From Streptomyces tailanensis (GTDB taxonomy: Bacteria; Actinomycetota; Actinomycetes; Streptomycetales; Streptomycetaceae), in contig NZ_VTHJ01000025.1 of NCBI RefSeq assembly GCF_008386495.1, positions 38,349-102,348 on the forward strand: 64,000 nt of DNA. The letters run 5' to 3'. Of the stretch, positions 1 through 7,671 are shown piece after piece. Below the pieces are notes generated by a model that was not told the DNA's origin, did no database searches, and was given only the letters and a program-made list of their open reading frames with translations. Position numbers and translations under genes: made by a program. Position 1 is the stretch's first letter. Each line of letters opens with the position of its first letter.

Positions 1-93
1 CTGCCAGTGCTCGTTGAGCGTGTCCCATACCTGCCCCTCGTACGCGCTCATCAGGGTTGCACCGTCGACGAGTGGGTCGGCGTAAGTGCTCAC
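1..93 (-). CDS. 5' end of an unidentified protein (partial)
   Basis: The first 31 codons of a minus-strand gene run off the left edge. The proposed GTG start is preceded by GGAG about 7 bases upstream, and the frame stays open to base 1. The visible peptide begins VSTYADPLVDGATLMSAY. It is too short to assign to a family. It lies directly downstream of the PASTA-like membrane protein gene, on the same strand, so both may be co-transcribed. Confidence 0.45.
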   Translation of the reverse strand, partial: MSTYADPLVDGATLMSAYEGQVWDTLNEHWQ

Positions 94-161
94 TGAGGTT
101 CTCCATTTCGACTGTGATCGGTGGGGTAACGATGCCCTACCGTTTCTGGGGTCGTGCGGGG

Positions 162-1253
162 TCAGGAGGAGCGCCAGCGGTTGCGGCCGTCGGAGCCGGG
201 GCCGCAGACCATGGGGGTTCCCTTGTTGGTTACGCCGGTCGCGCCTTGCGGAGAACAGTACGAGCCGGGGTGGACGGTGCCGACGCTGCCGCCGCCGGTG
301 GAGCCGCCGGATGAGGAGGAGGAACTGCCGCCTGTCGAACCGTCCTCCTCGCCGGTGCTGTTGTCGCTCTCGTAATCGGGGTCGTTGGCCGGGATCTTGT
401 AAGTCGTGCCCTTCGCCTTCGGGCATTCCTGAACGAGGTCGGCGTCGCTCCACCGGCCCAGGTCGAGGCTGACCGTGGTGGTAGAAGTGACCTTGGTTCC
501 CTCGTCCGGGGACTGGAAGCACACCCGCCACTCGTCGCCGTCCTCGGCGGCCTCCTCGGCGGTGGGAGTGCCGATGTCGAGGTAGACGTCGTCGAGCGTG
601 ACGCTGTCGAGGCCGATGCCAGCCTGCTTCAGATCCTTGGTCGCCGCGTTGTAGGTGGCGCCGACGACGTCCGGCATCTTCGGCCACGGGAGTGGGCCGC
701 CGTCCTTCTCGGGGCACGGTTCGTCGCTCTTGACGGCCGCGAAGTCGAGGGCCTTCGCGGTCGTGTCGGCCTCCTGGAAGCACACCGTCCATCCGGACCG
801 CATGATGATCGAGCGGTCATCCTCGGCCGCGTCGTGGTGACCAGTGGTGAAGCCTGCGGAGCGCGCCAGCTTCTCCGCCTCGTCGAGTGGCTTGCCGGTG
901 TAGTTGGCGGCCTTGACGACCTTCGCGGGGGTCGGGGACGACGCGGCCTCGGCGCTTGCTTTGCTGTCTTCGCGTGCCTTTGCGTCGGGCTGCTTCGTGC
1001 TGCTCTCGTCGAGCTGCCCGCCCAGGCCTGCGCCGACCGTCAGCAGAAGGAAGGCTCCGAACGTCGCGCCGATCTTGGCGAACCGGCGCCAGGGCGGCAG
1101 CACCCACACCGCCACCATGGCGGCGATCATCACGATGAAGCCGAGCCCGAAGCTGAACGCGCCGAGCAGGGCGACAAGAGCGAGGAGCCCGAGCACGGCG
1201 GGGGTGGTCTTCCACCAAAGGTGCGGCGGGGAAAGGGTGTTGTAAGGGTTCAC
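162..1253 (-). CDS. membrane-anchored protein with PASTA-like repeats
   Basis: The 363-residue product starts with about 15 polar residues, then two or three hydrophobic segments (about residues 15-70), and then an extended, Ala/Ser/Lys-rich linker. Two stretches look like PASTA domains: one near residues 115-170, and one near 190-270 that opens with MPDVVGATYNAATKDL. Cysteines near the end of each suggest disulfides outside the cell. A low-complexity Ser/Gly/Thr spacer leads to a short C-terminal module (PGSYCSPQGATG ... SDGR) that I know from many Streptomyces surface proteins. PASTA domains bind peptidoglycan fragments or beta-lactams in kinases and PBPs, but no kinase domain is present here, so the function is unknown. 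The GTG start is the only good one before the membrane segment. Confidence 0.75.
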   Translation of the reverse strand: MNPYNTLSPPHLWWKTTPAVLGLLALVALLGAFSFGLGFIVMIAAMVAVWVLPPWRRFAKIGATFGAFLLLTVGAGLGGQLDESSTKQPDAKAREDSKASAEAASSPTPAKVVKAANYTGKPLDEAEKLARSAGFTTGHHDAAEDDRSIIMRSGWTVCFQEADTTAKALDFAAVKSDEPCPEKDGGPLPWPKMPDVVGATYNAATKDLKQAGIGLDSVTLDDVYLDIGTPTAEEAAEDGDEWRVCFQSPDEGTKVTSTTTVSLDLGRWSDADLVQECPKAKGTTYKIPANDPDYESDNSTGEEDGSTGGSSSSSSGGSTGGGSVGTVHPGSYCSPQGATGVTNKGTPMVCGPGSDGRNRWRSS

Positions 1254-1366
1254 GTGGCTCTGTGCTCCTCGGGTACGGACTGGGCCGGGCCCGGTCCGGG
1301 CCTGGACTCGTATGGCCTGGGGTCGGACTGTCGGCCGGGGCGCGGCGGTCGTTGCGGGTGGACGCC

Positions 1367-3004
1367 TCAGGTCATGGTGTTGGTCAGATGCGGGCCCATG
1401 TAGCCGACGTAGATTCCGTGATCGGTACAGGCTCCGTCGTAGTAGTGCAGGCGTGGCGCGATGGTGTTGCCTCCGCCGATCCGCAGGTGGGCGCCCATGA
1501 ACAGCTTGCCGCCCGGATGCACGTGGCGGGGCACGGGGAACGTCCGTGCCCGGCTCCAGTCACCGTTCGCCTTCACGGACTTCGACTCGTCCCTGACGAC
1601 CTTGCGGGGGGAGATGACGTGCGCTCCCTCGGGCGCGTCCGCACACCACTGCTTGAAGTCGCTGTTCGCCTTGCCGCTCGCGACGGCTTCCGCGAAGTCC
1701 TGGAGTGCCAGCAGGGCGTCCCAGGCCATGCGGACCCAGGACGAGCCGTACGCCTGGTCGTCGAGTTCCAGGGTGTACTTGCGCCGGCCGCTGAAGTGGA
1801 CGCGTCGCATGTCGACGATCCGGTCCAGGATCTCGGCGAAGGACGTGGGCGCGTTCACCGAGGGGTCCACCGTCGCGTACGCCTGCTCGGCGGCGCCCAG
1901 CCTCAAGAGTTCTCTCTGCAGTTCCCGTATCTGCGCCTTGGCCCGGTGGAGTTCCTTGTACTGCTCGTCGTAGTCGACGACGACCTGGGCCTCGTTGTTC
2001 TCCGCCTGACGCAGTTCCCGCTTGAGGTCACTGATCTCGTCGGCTCTGACGCGCTGTTCGCGTGCCGCCTCCTCCAGGATCTCGTGCAGGGCGTCGTTCT
2101 CGTCGCGCAGCCGTTCCTGTTCGGAGCCGCCGACCCCGTCCCTGGCCCGTGTGCGCATGAGTGGCACGGAATCCAGGGCGTCGGGCAGCGGCAGTCGGGT
2201 GGCGAGTCCCTGAGGGAGCTGGTTCAGGATGCGGGCGGCCAGCCGTGGGTTCTCGGTGATCAGCCGTTTCGACATCACACGGTGCCGCTGGCCGTCGGCG
2301 GGCCAGGCCGGGTCGACGCCGGGCAGGTAGGTGCGGATCCCTCCGTTGTACACGCGGTGGTGTTCCAACGCCCGGTTGAAGACCGACTCGGCTCCCGGGG
2401 TGAGCACGTAGAGGATCGCCAACCCGACCAGGGGTCGGACGAGAGGGTCGACCGTTCCCTCCAACCAGGCGTCGAAGTCGACGTCGTTCGGTGTGCTCGC
2501 CATGACGACGGGAAGGCGTCGCCCGGCGTCGCACAGTTCGTCTATGACCGCCTCGACATCCTCCGCCTCGACCACTTGGGGCATGGCCGTCACGTCCGCC
2601 AGACCGTCGTGTGCGTCGAGCGCCTCCAGCAGGTGTTTCGCGAGCCGGGGCGTCTTGGCGGGCACGGGGGCCGCCTCGGCGTCGTCGGGGAGGTGCTCGA
2701 CGTCGAGCTGGACCCAGGTCGGCCCGTCGGCGATCTGCCGCGTCACGACGGTGGTCTGCCAGGTGCCGCCGGGCGCGGTCTCCCGGAGCCGCCATCGTCC
2801 GTAGGCGCCGGTGACACCCGTGACGGAGTCGTGGTCGAGGGTGACTCCGCGGGCTATCTCGTTGCGGCCCTCGGCGAAGGCATCGACGTTGTAGCGCTTG
2901 GGCGGTTGGGCGAGCCAGTGGCGCAACTGCTCGTCGACGAGTGCACCGGTCCGCACGTAATCGGTCCGGCTGGTGACCACCATGCGGTAGCGGCGGGCGT
3001 CCAT
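1367..3004 (-). CDS. coiled-coil protein of unknown function
   Basis: The product has 545 residues from an ATG preceded by GAGGAG at 7-base spacing; a start 5 codons upstream is also open but has no such site. The N-terminal half (about 1-260) is mixed alpha/beta with no motif I recognise. Residues about 290-370 are a charged heptad-rich coiled coil (many E, R, L). The C-terminal 160 residues form a compact conserved-looking domain rich in W, H and Y, ending GYMGPHLTNTMT. I have a general memory of this C-terminal signature in hypothetical actinobacterial proteins, with no known activity. It lies near a set of nuclease and defence-like genes, which makes an effector or sensor in a conflict system possible, but nothing in the sequence proves it. 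Confidence 0.7.
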   Translation of the reverse strand: MDARRYRMVVTSRTDYVRTGALVDEQLRHWLAQPPKRYNVDAFAEGRNEIARGVTLDHDSVTGVTGAYGRWRLRETAPGGTWQTTVVTRQIADGPTWVQLDVEHLPDDAEAAPVPAKTPRLAKHLLEALDAHDGLADVTAMPQVVEAEDVEAVIDELCDAGRRLPVVMASTPNDVDFDAWLEGTVDPLVRPLVGLAILYVLTPGAESVFNRALEHHRVYNGGIRTYLPGVDPAWPADGQRHRVMSKRLITENPRLAARILNQLPQGLATRLPLPDALDSVPLMRTRARDGVGGSEQERLRDENDALHEILEEAAREQRVRADEISDLKRELRQAENNEAQVVVDYDEQYKELHRAKAQIRELQRELLRLGAAEQAYATVDPSVNAPTSFAEILDRIVDMRRVHFSGRRKYTLELDDQAYGSSWVRMAWDALLALQDFAEAVASGKANSDFKQWCADAPEGAHVISPRKVVRDESKSVKANGDWSRARTFPVPRHVHPGGKLFMGAHLRIGGGNTIAPRLHYYDGACTDHGIYVGYMGPHLTNTMT

Positions 3005-3059
3005 CGTGCTGCTCCTCACGTGTACGGGGAAGGGCGGCGTGGTTCAGGCGTGGCGGCGG

Positions 3060-3092
3060 TCAGAGCAGGTCACTGAGGCTGGTGTCGCTCAT
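3060..3092 (-). CDS. possible 10-residue leader peptide
   Basis: A minimal reading frame, MSDTSLSDLL, has an AAGGA ribosome-binding site about 8 bases ahead of its ATG. It ends 55 bases before the start of the downstream 545-residue coiled-coil gene on the same strand. It has no run of regulatory codons, so attenuation is only a guess. The 276 bases further upstream (3093-3368) contain no gene I can support and probably carry the promoter. Confidence 0.25.
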   Translation of the reverse strand: MSDTSLSDLL

Positions 3093-3368
3093 GGCTCGGA
3101 TTCCTTGGGTGCTCGGGATGGCTGTGGCGGGCGTGCCCAAGGCGATGCGAGGGGACCGTGAGCCGTTGTCAATTCGAGCATGACGGAAGCCCGTTGGCGA
3201 CGTCAACAGGCTTATGTGAATTCCCGACTGGCCGGTGTGTGTACATGTGTTCGGGTGTCTTGCCCGGAATGGAAATGCGTCGCTCGGCCGACCGATCTAC
3301 CGAGCCGACCGTCCCTCAGGCGCCTCACCGCCCACGGCTGCTGTCGCCGACCGGGCAGCGTGTGATGG

Positions 3369-3863
3369 TCAGCGGAGTACTGCGCCGATCCACGCCATCG
3401 CCTGCTCGGGCGTGCTGCGGGTGTTGACACCGAGGACGTGGACGATGCCCAACAGGCCTTTGGGGCCGCGCACCTGGAGGGCTCGCCGGGCGTGACTGCC
3501 CGGTTGGGGATGGACGATGACGGCCGTCGGGGCGTCGGCGGACGCGTAGCCGCTGCTGTAGGTCAGGAGCTGGTGGACGTCGGCCGCGCTCACGCCGTGG
3601 CGGTCGTAACGCCTGTACTTGGCGTCCACGGGCAGCAGCGTGCGATGTGCCGTGTCGTGTCTTGGAAGTCCTGGAAGGCTGAGCAGGAGATCGGGTCGGA
3701 AGGTCGAGGCGCTGCCCAGGTCTCCGCGGACTGTGAGCGCGGCTTCAGTGTCGAGCACCGCATCATCGAGCGACGGCTGACGGATGAGAGCGAGGAAGGC
3801 GGTCTCTTCGGGTTCCGCTTCTGAGCTGATCCGGCCAGGAGGAGCTCTGCCGCCGTGTGTCAT
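3369..3863 (-). CDS. PD-(D/E)XK nuclease-like protein, McrC/DUF2357-type C-terminal fragment
   Basis: The 164-residue frame contains a nuclease-like core: RPDLLL (acidic residue), then VDAKYRRYD (D-x-K type), then a helix DVHQLLTYSSGYA of the kind that follows the catalytic strand in McrC-like and DUF2357 nucleases. The tail is an alpha/beta end of such a fold. Full McrC-like proteins are 350-450 residues, so this is either a truncated remnant or a minimal stand-alone nuclease. Only 31 bases separate it from the divergent gene on the plus strand, too few for two normal promoters, which favours a remnant. A much longer open frame continues upstream on this strand, but it only mirrors the genes on the other strand. 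Confidence 0.5.
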   Translation of the reverse strand: MTHGGRAPPGRISSEAEPEETAFLALIRQPSLDDAVLDTEAALTVRGDLGSASTFRPDLLLSLPGLPRHDTAHRTLLPVDAKYRRYDRHGVSAADVHQLLTYSSGYASADAPTAVIVHPQPGSHARRALQVRGPKGLLGIVHVLGVNTRSTPEQAMAWIGAVLR

Positions 3864-3894
3864 GCTGTGGCGGTTTTCGGAAGGGGAGGGTGAG

Positions 3895-4122
3895 ATGACC
3901 GAGAAGCCGCTGACGCACAAGCAGGCGCTCGCCGCGGTGATCCAGGTGCTGGGAGGCACCTGGGACACCGAACGTGCCGTACTGGCTCTACGAGTCGCCG
4001 GGTACCGGCCGGCGGACGACGAAGCCGCGGGCAAGGAGGCCCGCCGCAACCTGCGCGAGCTCGCTGAGGACGGTGTGATCGTGAGGCCGGACCCGGACCA
4101 GGCCGTGTATCGGCCGGCGTAG
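3895..4122 (+). CDS. small protein, winged-helix-like
   Basis: The 75-residue product starts at an ATG with GGAGGG close upstream. Its sequence has three predicted helices followed by a GVIVRPDPDQAVYRPA-like hairpin, which is how a small winged-helix DNA-binding domain would look. It is highly charged and has no membrane segment. No family can be named with certainty. It is divergent from the nuclease fragment and precedes the endonuclease VII-type gene by 260 bases; in those bases no other gene is supported. Confidence 0.5.
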   Translation: MTEKPLTHKQALAAVIQVLGGTWDTERAVLALRVAGYRPADDEAAGKEARRNLRELAEDGVIVRPDPDQAVYRPA

Positions 4123-4382
4123 TCGCCGCCGCAGGGCTCCGGCACTGCCCCGTCCTCGGGGTGACCGCACCAGGCTCCACAGGCGAGAGCGGCAACCACC
4201 CGCGAGGCGGAACGAGTGCCCGCGGCCTTGTCCGTCCAGCTCATCCGATTGCTGGGGCGGTCCTCACTTCGGGGCTGTCGATCTCGGCCCAGGCGGTCTT
4301 GCCGCTCGGCGGGTACGGCTCCACGCCCCAGTGGTCGGCGCCTGGAAGCCCGTTGCCGCGTCGGCGCCGTTAGCCTGTGGGC

Positions 4383-5744
4383 ATGTCGGAGCGTGTCATG
4401 CCCGGTCGCACGGACGGCCTGATCACCCTGGGTGCCGCGGACGCTCTGTGGGTCGATCTGACGGCCGACAGTGCTGTGCCGACGGCTTCTGGGGCATTCA
4501 CCTGCTCTCCTGCCCATGCCCGGGTGGGGTACGTCCTGCTCGGCGGCCATGTGGTGGCGACGGTGAGGGCGAGCGGCGGTCAGTGGAGTGTCCCGGAGGG
4601 TGAGGTGCGCCGGGCGGCCGCGGAACTGAACGCGGTGGGGATGGACCGGCAGGACCTGGTCCGCATCGGTCCGTTTCGTGGGGCGCCGAGGCAGGAGTGC
4701 GACGAGGAGACGCCGCTGCGTTGGCGCCGGCGCATCACGGGGGAACTGCGGGAGCTGAGCGGCCCCGAGCGGGCAGCACGACGTGAAGTCGGCCGGCCGT
4801 ACCATCTGGCGGGGATCGACTGGCGACAGATGCTCGTGGAGCAGACCCGCGACGGGACGCAGCGGACGTGGTGGCTGCCGCGCGCCGTGGTCAGGCTGCT
4901 CGACGCGGCCGAGCACGCCGAAGCGCGGTGGGTGCAAGCCGCGCGGACCCGCCGGGCAGGCGCAGCCGCCACCGGGCCGCCCTCCCACCCCCGGCGGGCC
5001 CGAGACGCCGACGGTCGGCGAGACGTCGACGGTCGGCAGACGACGAGCCCCGAGGGTCCCACCGCCTCACCGCGCCCGTACAACGCAGAGCTGGAAGGCC
5101 AGCTGTACTCGGTGCTCAGCAGGAAGCCGGGTACCTCCCGCAGGGTGGCCGGGTGGGCGTGCGCCGTCTGCCGCGGCGCGCCCGCCGCAGTCCTCGACCA
5201 CTGCCACGAACACGGCTACGTCCGCGCCCCCGTCTGCCAGTCCTGCAACACACTGGAACGTCCCGACCACCTGTACAGCAACGACATCCGGGTGGCGAAC
5301 CGCTACACACGCCTCTTCCACACCGACACCGACGACTGGCTCCGCCACTGGCACCGCTGCCCCGGCTGCCGCGCCCGCACCACCCTGCCCCTGCCGCACC
5401 TCGCCGCATGGACCGCCCACATAGCCTGCCGATCGCTGCGCCCGACCCATCGAGCCCCCCGCGGGCGCACACCCTGCGGTGTCCTGCGCGTGTCCTGGAC
5501 GGGCAGTCAGAACGCGCCCCGTTCCTGCCTGCTCACTGTCGCCGTCGACTGCTGCCCCTCCGGCGAGCACCGTGTCCTGGCGCGAGTCCCCTACCGAGAA
5601 GCCGTCGAGCGGTTTCGCGTCTGGTTGGCCGAGACGGCCCCTGCCGTGGCCGCCGCGGCCGGTCCTGACCGCGTGGACGGCCTCCCCGCCCAGTCCCGGC
5701 CAGTCATCGCGGACACCAGCGGCGAGGGCCTGGCACTGTTCTGA
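4383..5744 (+). CDS. recombination endonuclease VII-type HNH protein
   Basis: The product is about 453 residues from ATG 4383 (a GTG two codons earlier is possible; neither has a strong ribosome-binding site). Near residues 262-290 it has the endonuclease VII/HNH zinc module: CAVC, then LDHCHEHGYVRAPVCQSCNT. The His/Asp pair and the two CxxC pairs expected for zinc and metal are intact. Phage T4 endonuclease VII resolves branched DNA, and actinobacterial relatives with this motif are common and mostly uncharacterised. The N-terminal 190 residues and the C-terminal 150 residues, which carry more Cys/His (CPGC), are not recognised. A proline- and arginine-rich linker (about 195-235) separates the halves. 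It lies in an accessory region next to a nuclease fragment. Confidence 0.7.
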   Translation: MSERVMPGRTDGLITLGAADALWVDLTADSAVPTASGAFTCSPAHARVGYVLLGGHVVATVRASGGQWSVPEGEVRRAAAELNAVGMDRQDLVRIGPFRGAPRQECDEETPLRWRRRITGELRELSGPERAARREVGRPYHLAGIDWRQMLVEQTRDGTQRTWWLPRAVVRLLDAAEHAEARWVQAARTRRAGAAATGPPSHPRRARDADGRRDVDGRQTTSPEGPTASPRPYNAELEGQLYSVLSRKPGTSRRVAGWACAVCRGAPAAVLDHCHEHGYVRAPVCQSCNTLERPDHLYSNDIRVANRYTRLFHTDTDDWLRHWHRCPGCRARTTLPLPHLAAWTAHIACRSLRPTHRAPRGRTPCGVLRVSWTGSQNAPRSCLLTVAVDCCPSGEHRVLARVPYREAVERFRVWLAETAPAVAAAAGPDRVDGLPAQSRPVIADTSGEGLALF

Positions 5745-6374
5745 GCGGGCACCAGGAGACCTGACACCCCAACGTCCCCCCGCAGCCACCGGCCCCCGAC
5801 ACGGTCACCCGGCACGCCCGGCGAAACGCGCGGCAGAAACTCGTACCGGGACTCCTGAAGAAGGCCCCAGCGTTCACACCGGGGGTGAACGCTCGATCCT
5901 CGCCAATGTCGGCTGGCTCAACTCCGTGCCGCACGGCCAACTCCCGCCGGCTCGGCACCGCCCGCGCCCGCTCCCGGCGAACCTTTCGCCACCAACACGG
6001 ACGATCTGCTGATCCAGAGCTACCAGGCCGACGACGAGACGACCGCGACATGCGACGCGTTGTCCCCGGCGAGGGCGCCGATCCCGTCCGGCGAGACTGT
6101 CATCAGGATCCCGGCCCGTATGATCCCGATCATCAGGAAGATGACGCTCTCGGTACCTTCGGCGCGTGCCGTCGACTTGCGGGTTGAACCGGTTGACGAC
6201 GTTCTTGATCGCGTGGAGCGGTCCCTGCAGGTCCACTTGGATCAGGGCACGGTTGTCCGCAAACGGCGCCCGCCAAGACGACCCGGCAGCTCCTCCTTCA
6301 GGGAGCGCGGGCAAGGCGCCGTTCGTCGTGTCTCGGTCGGGTCGGGGGACGGCATCAGGAGGGATCTGCCCTTG
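5745..6374. other. 630 bases without an intact gene; degenerate coding remnant
   Basis: No complete reading frame with a plausible start and codon pattern was found. On the minus strand, codons that look coding (IQVDLQGPLHAIKNVVNRF, about 6190-6250) switch frame to a hydrophobic run (VIFLMIGIIRAGILM, about 6090-6145), as expected for a small membrane protein broken by a frameshift. The rest shows nothing I can assign. Confidence 0.3.
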
Positions 6375-6565
6375 TCAGGCCGCCGTGACCTGCTGACGCA
6401 GGCGTTGGACGTCCGCCGTACCGACGGTGGAGCGTGCGGCGTGCCCGTGTCGGGGGCGTACGCGGTCGGCTCCGCCACGCCGACCCGGCGCCCGTCGCCA
6501 TCGAGGCGGTAGGTGCTGATGGTCATGCGGGACTTGCCCGGTTCGGGAGGAGTTCCGGCGTTCAT
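6375..6565 (-). pseudogene. small Streptomyces-type protein gene with a frameshift
   Basis: The frame opens at ATG 6565 (MNAGTPPEPGKSRMTISTY) and reads well through TAYAPDTGTPH. After that the sensible continuation, STVGTADVQRLRQQVTAA followed by TGA at 6375, is in another frame, with the switch near 6430-6440. Small proteins that begin like this and end in a QQVTAA-like tail are familiar from Streptomyces. Either the gene is broken or the base calls are wrong here. It is in line with two intact small genes upstream on the same strand (6724-7277). Confidence 0.4.
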
Positions 6566-6723
6566 CGCTCGCCCCCCGATGTGTGGCAGGCGCGCGGGGA
6601 GCGCCGCATCGGCAGGAGACCGACCGCTGCGGGCCGGGGCGCGTCGCGCGTCTGACGGTACGCCTCGCGCACCGGGCCGTGGTCGAGGGCCGGCACCCTC
6701 ACCGTGCGCCCGCCGCTCACCGC

Positions 6724-6960
6724 TCACCGCTCGCGACCGCTGCGGCGGGATGCGGGCGGCAGCGACAACACATCCGGCACGCGCGGGAAGTGCGGAGCGC
6801 ACTCCCGGCACGCGTACACCGTGAAGCCGGGACCGGAGCCCTGGTGCACCTCGGAGACGACGACCGGCGTATCGGTGATCGCGCAGCAGCGCACACACAT
6901 ACGCACCGGCGCACGCGTCCCACCCGGGGCCGTCTCGGAACGCTCGCTGCGCTCGCTCAT
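6724..6960 (-). CDS. small Cys-rich protein of unknown function
   Basis: The product has 78 residues. It has a CVRCC pair at about residue 22 and a second pair CREC near residue 51, spaced as in a small zinc ribbon. The N-terminus (MSERSERSE) is low-complexity. The ATG overlaps the TGA of the upstream gene (ATGA), so the two are translationally coupled. This type of small zinc-ribbon-like protein is common in Streptomyces near XRE/DUF397 regulators and small hypothetical genes; its role is not known. Confidence 0.6.
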   Translation of the reverse strand: MSERSERSETAPGGTRAPVRMCVRCCAITDTPVVVSEVHQGSGPGFTVYACRECAPHFPRVPDVLSLPPASRRSGRER

Positions 6961-7277
6961 CGGGCCACCGCCTCAGCGCCGATCACATGCCGGTCGAGGT
7001 CGATGCCGAAGTCGGCGGCCAAGAGCATGGCGACACGGCGCTGCCGCTGCCGCGTCCGCTCACACTCCCGCTCAGCGAGAACGACATACGGTCGGACCAC
7101 GGCCGTCGCCTCGCCGGGGAGCGGTTCTTCGAGGCCGTACGGCGACCGCCGCACCGGAGGCCACGGCGCAGACGGGCGGGGCGCCTCCGGCATACGCGCG
7201 GGGGTCTGCCCGGCGGGGCGGGTGTCCGCCCGGCGCCTGCCGGTACCGGGCGCGAACAGGCCCAGGATCCGCAGCAC
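6957..7277 (-). CDS. small hypothetical protein, Streptomyces type
   Basis: The product has 106 residues from a GTG start (LRILGLFAPGTGRRR). A Pro/Arg-rich N-terminal half is followed by a helical, charged C-terminal half containing VVLAERECERTRQRQRR and ending in LAADFGIDLDRHVIG. I recognise the general layout from Streptomyces proteins encoded next to small Cys-rich proteins, but no activity is known. Its TGA overlaps the ATG of the next gene. Confidence 0.55.
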   Translation of the reverse strand: MLRILGLFAPGTGRRRADTRPAGQTPARMPEAPRPSAPWPPVRRSPYGLEEPLPGEATAVVRPYVVLAERECERTRQRQRRVAMLLAADFGIDLDRHVIGAEAVAR

Positions 7278-7417
7278 GAAGGTGTGGGGTGACCGGCGCG
7301 GTGTGCCCTGGCGACTCTGCGCCCGTTCATGGTCACTCCATCGAACGCCGCGAGGTTGCAGCAGGGTAGGAGCCTGGCAGGGGGCCAGGGACCATACGGG
7401 AGGGGTCGGCGTAGACC

Positions 7418-7611
7418 ATGAGCACGACGGAACTCGCCTGGTTCAAGTCCAGCTACAGCGGCAGTGCAGGCGACGACTGTGTGGAGGTCGCCGTCACCGA
7501 ACAGGTCATCTCGTACGGGACTCCAAGGATGTGACGCGACCTCACTTCGCCGTCGGGCGCGAGGAGTGGTCGCGGTTCGTGGGGTTCCTGGGGTTCGCGG
7601 CGAGGGCCTGA
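7418..7611 (+). pseudogene. DUF397 protein gene, frameshifted
   Basis: The start MSTTELAWFKSSYSGSAGDD and the following CVEVAV are the classic DUF397 signature. The second half, VRDSKD then RPHFAVGREEWSRFVG, is the normal DUF397 C-terminus but lies in a different frame. The switch is near 7505-7515, where one base is missing relative to the expected reading, so the first frame stops at a TGA after about 38 codons. DUF397 proteins usually sit beside an XRE-type helix-turn-helix regulator; none is present here. It lies immediately downstream of the island's last gene, in convergent orientation. Confidence 0.7.
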
Positions 7612-7671
7612 GCCGTGTTCGTCCCGGCGGTCGCGTGGTGACGTTCACCGCCGGGACACCGGCCCGCCGGG

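Noticed and set aside
1262..3076. A long plus-strand open frame
   Set aside because: It is the high-GC shadow of the 545-residue minus-strand gene; it has no motif and no ribosome-binding site.
3369..4988. A 539-residue minus-strand open frame
   Set aside because: Only its last 164 residues look like a protein; the rest mirrors the plus-strand genes at 3895-4122 and 4383 onward.
1..7671. An integrative element with integrase and att sites
   Set aside because: Small genes resemble those seen in such elements, but no integrase, excisionase, replication gene or tRNA-derived repeat was found.
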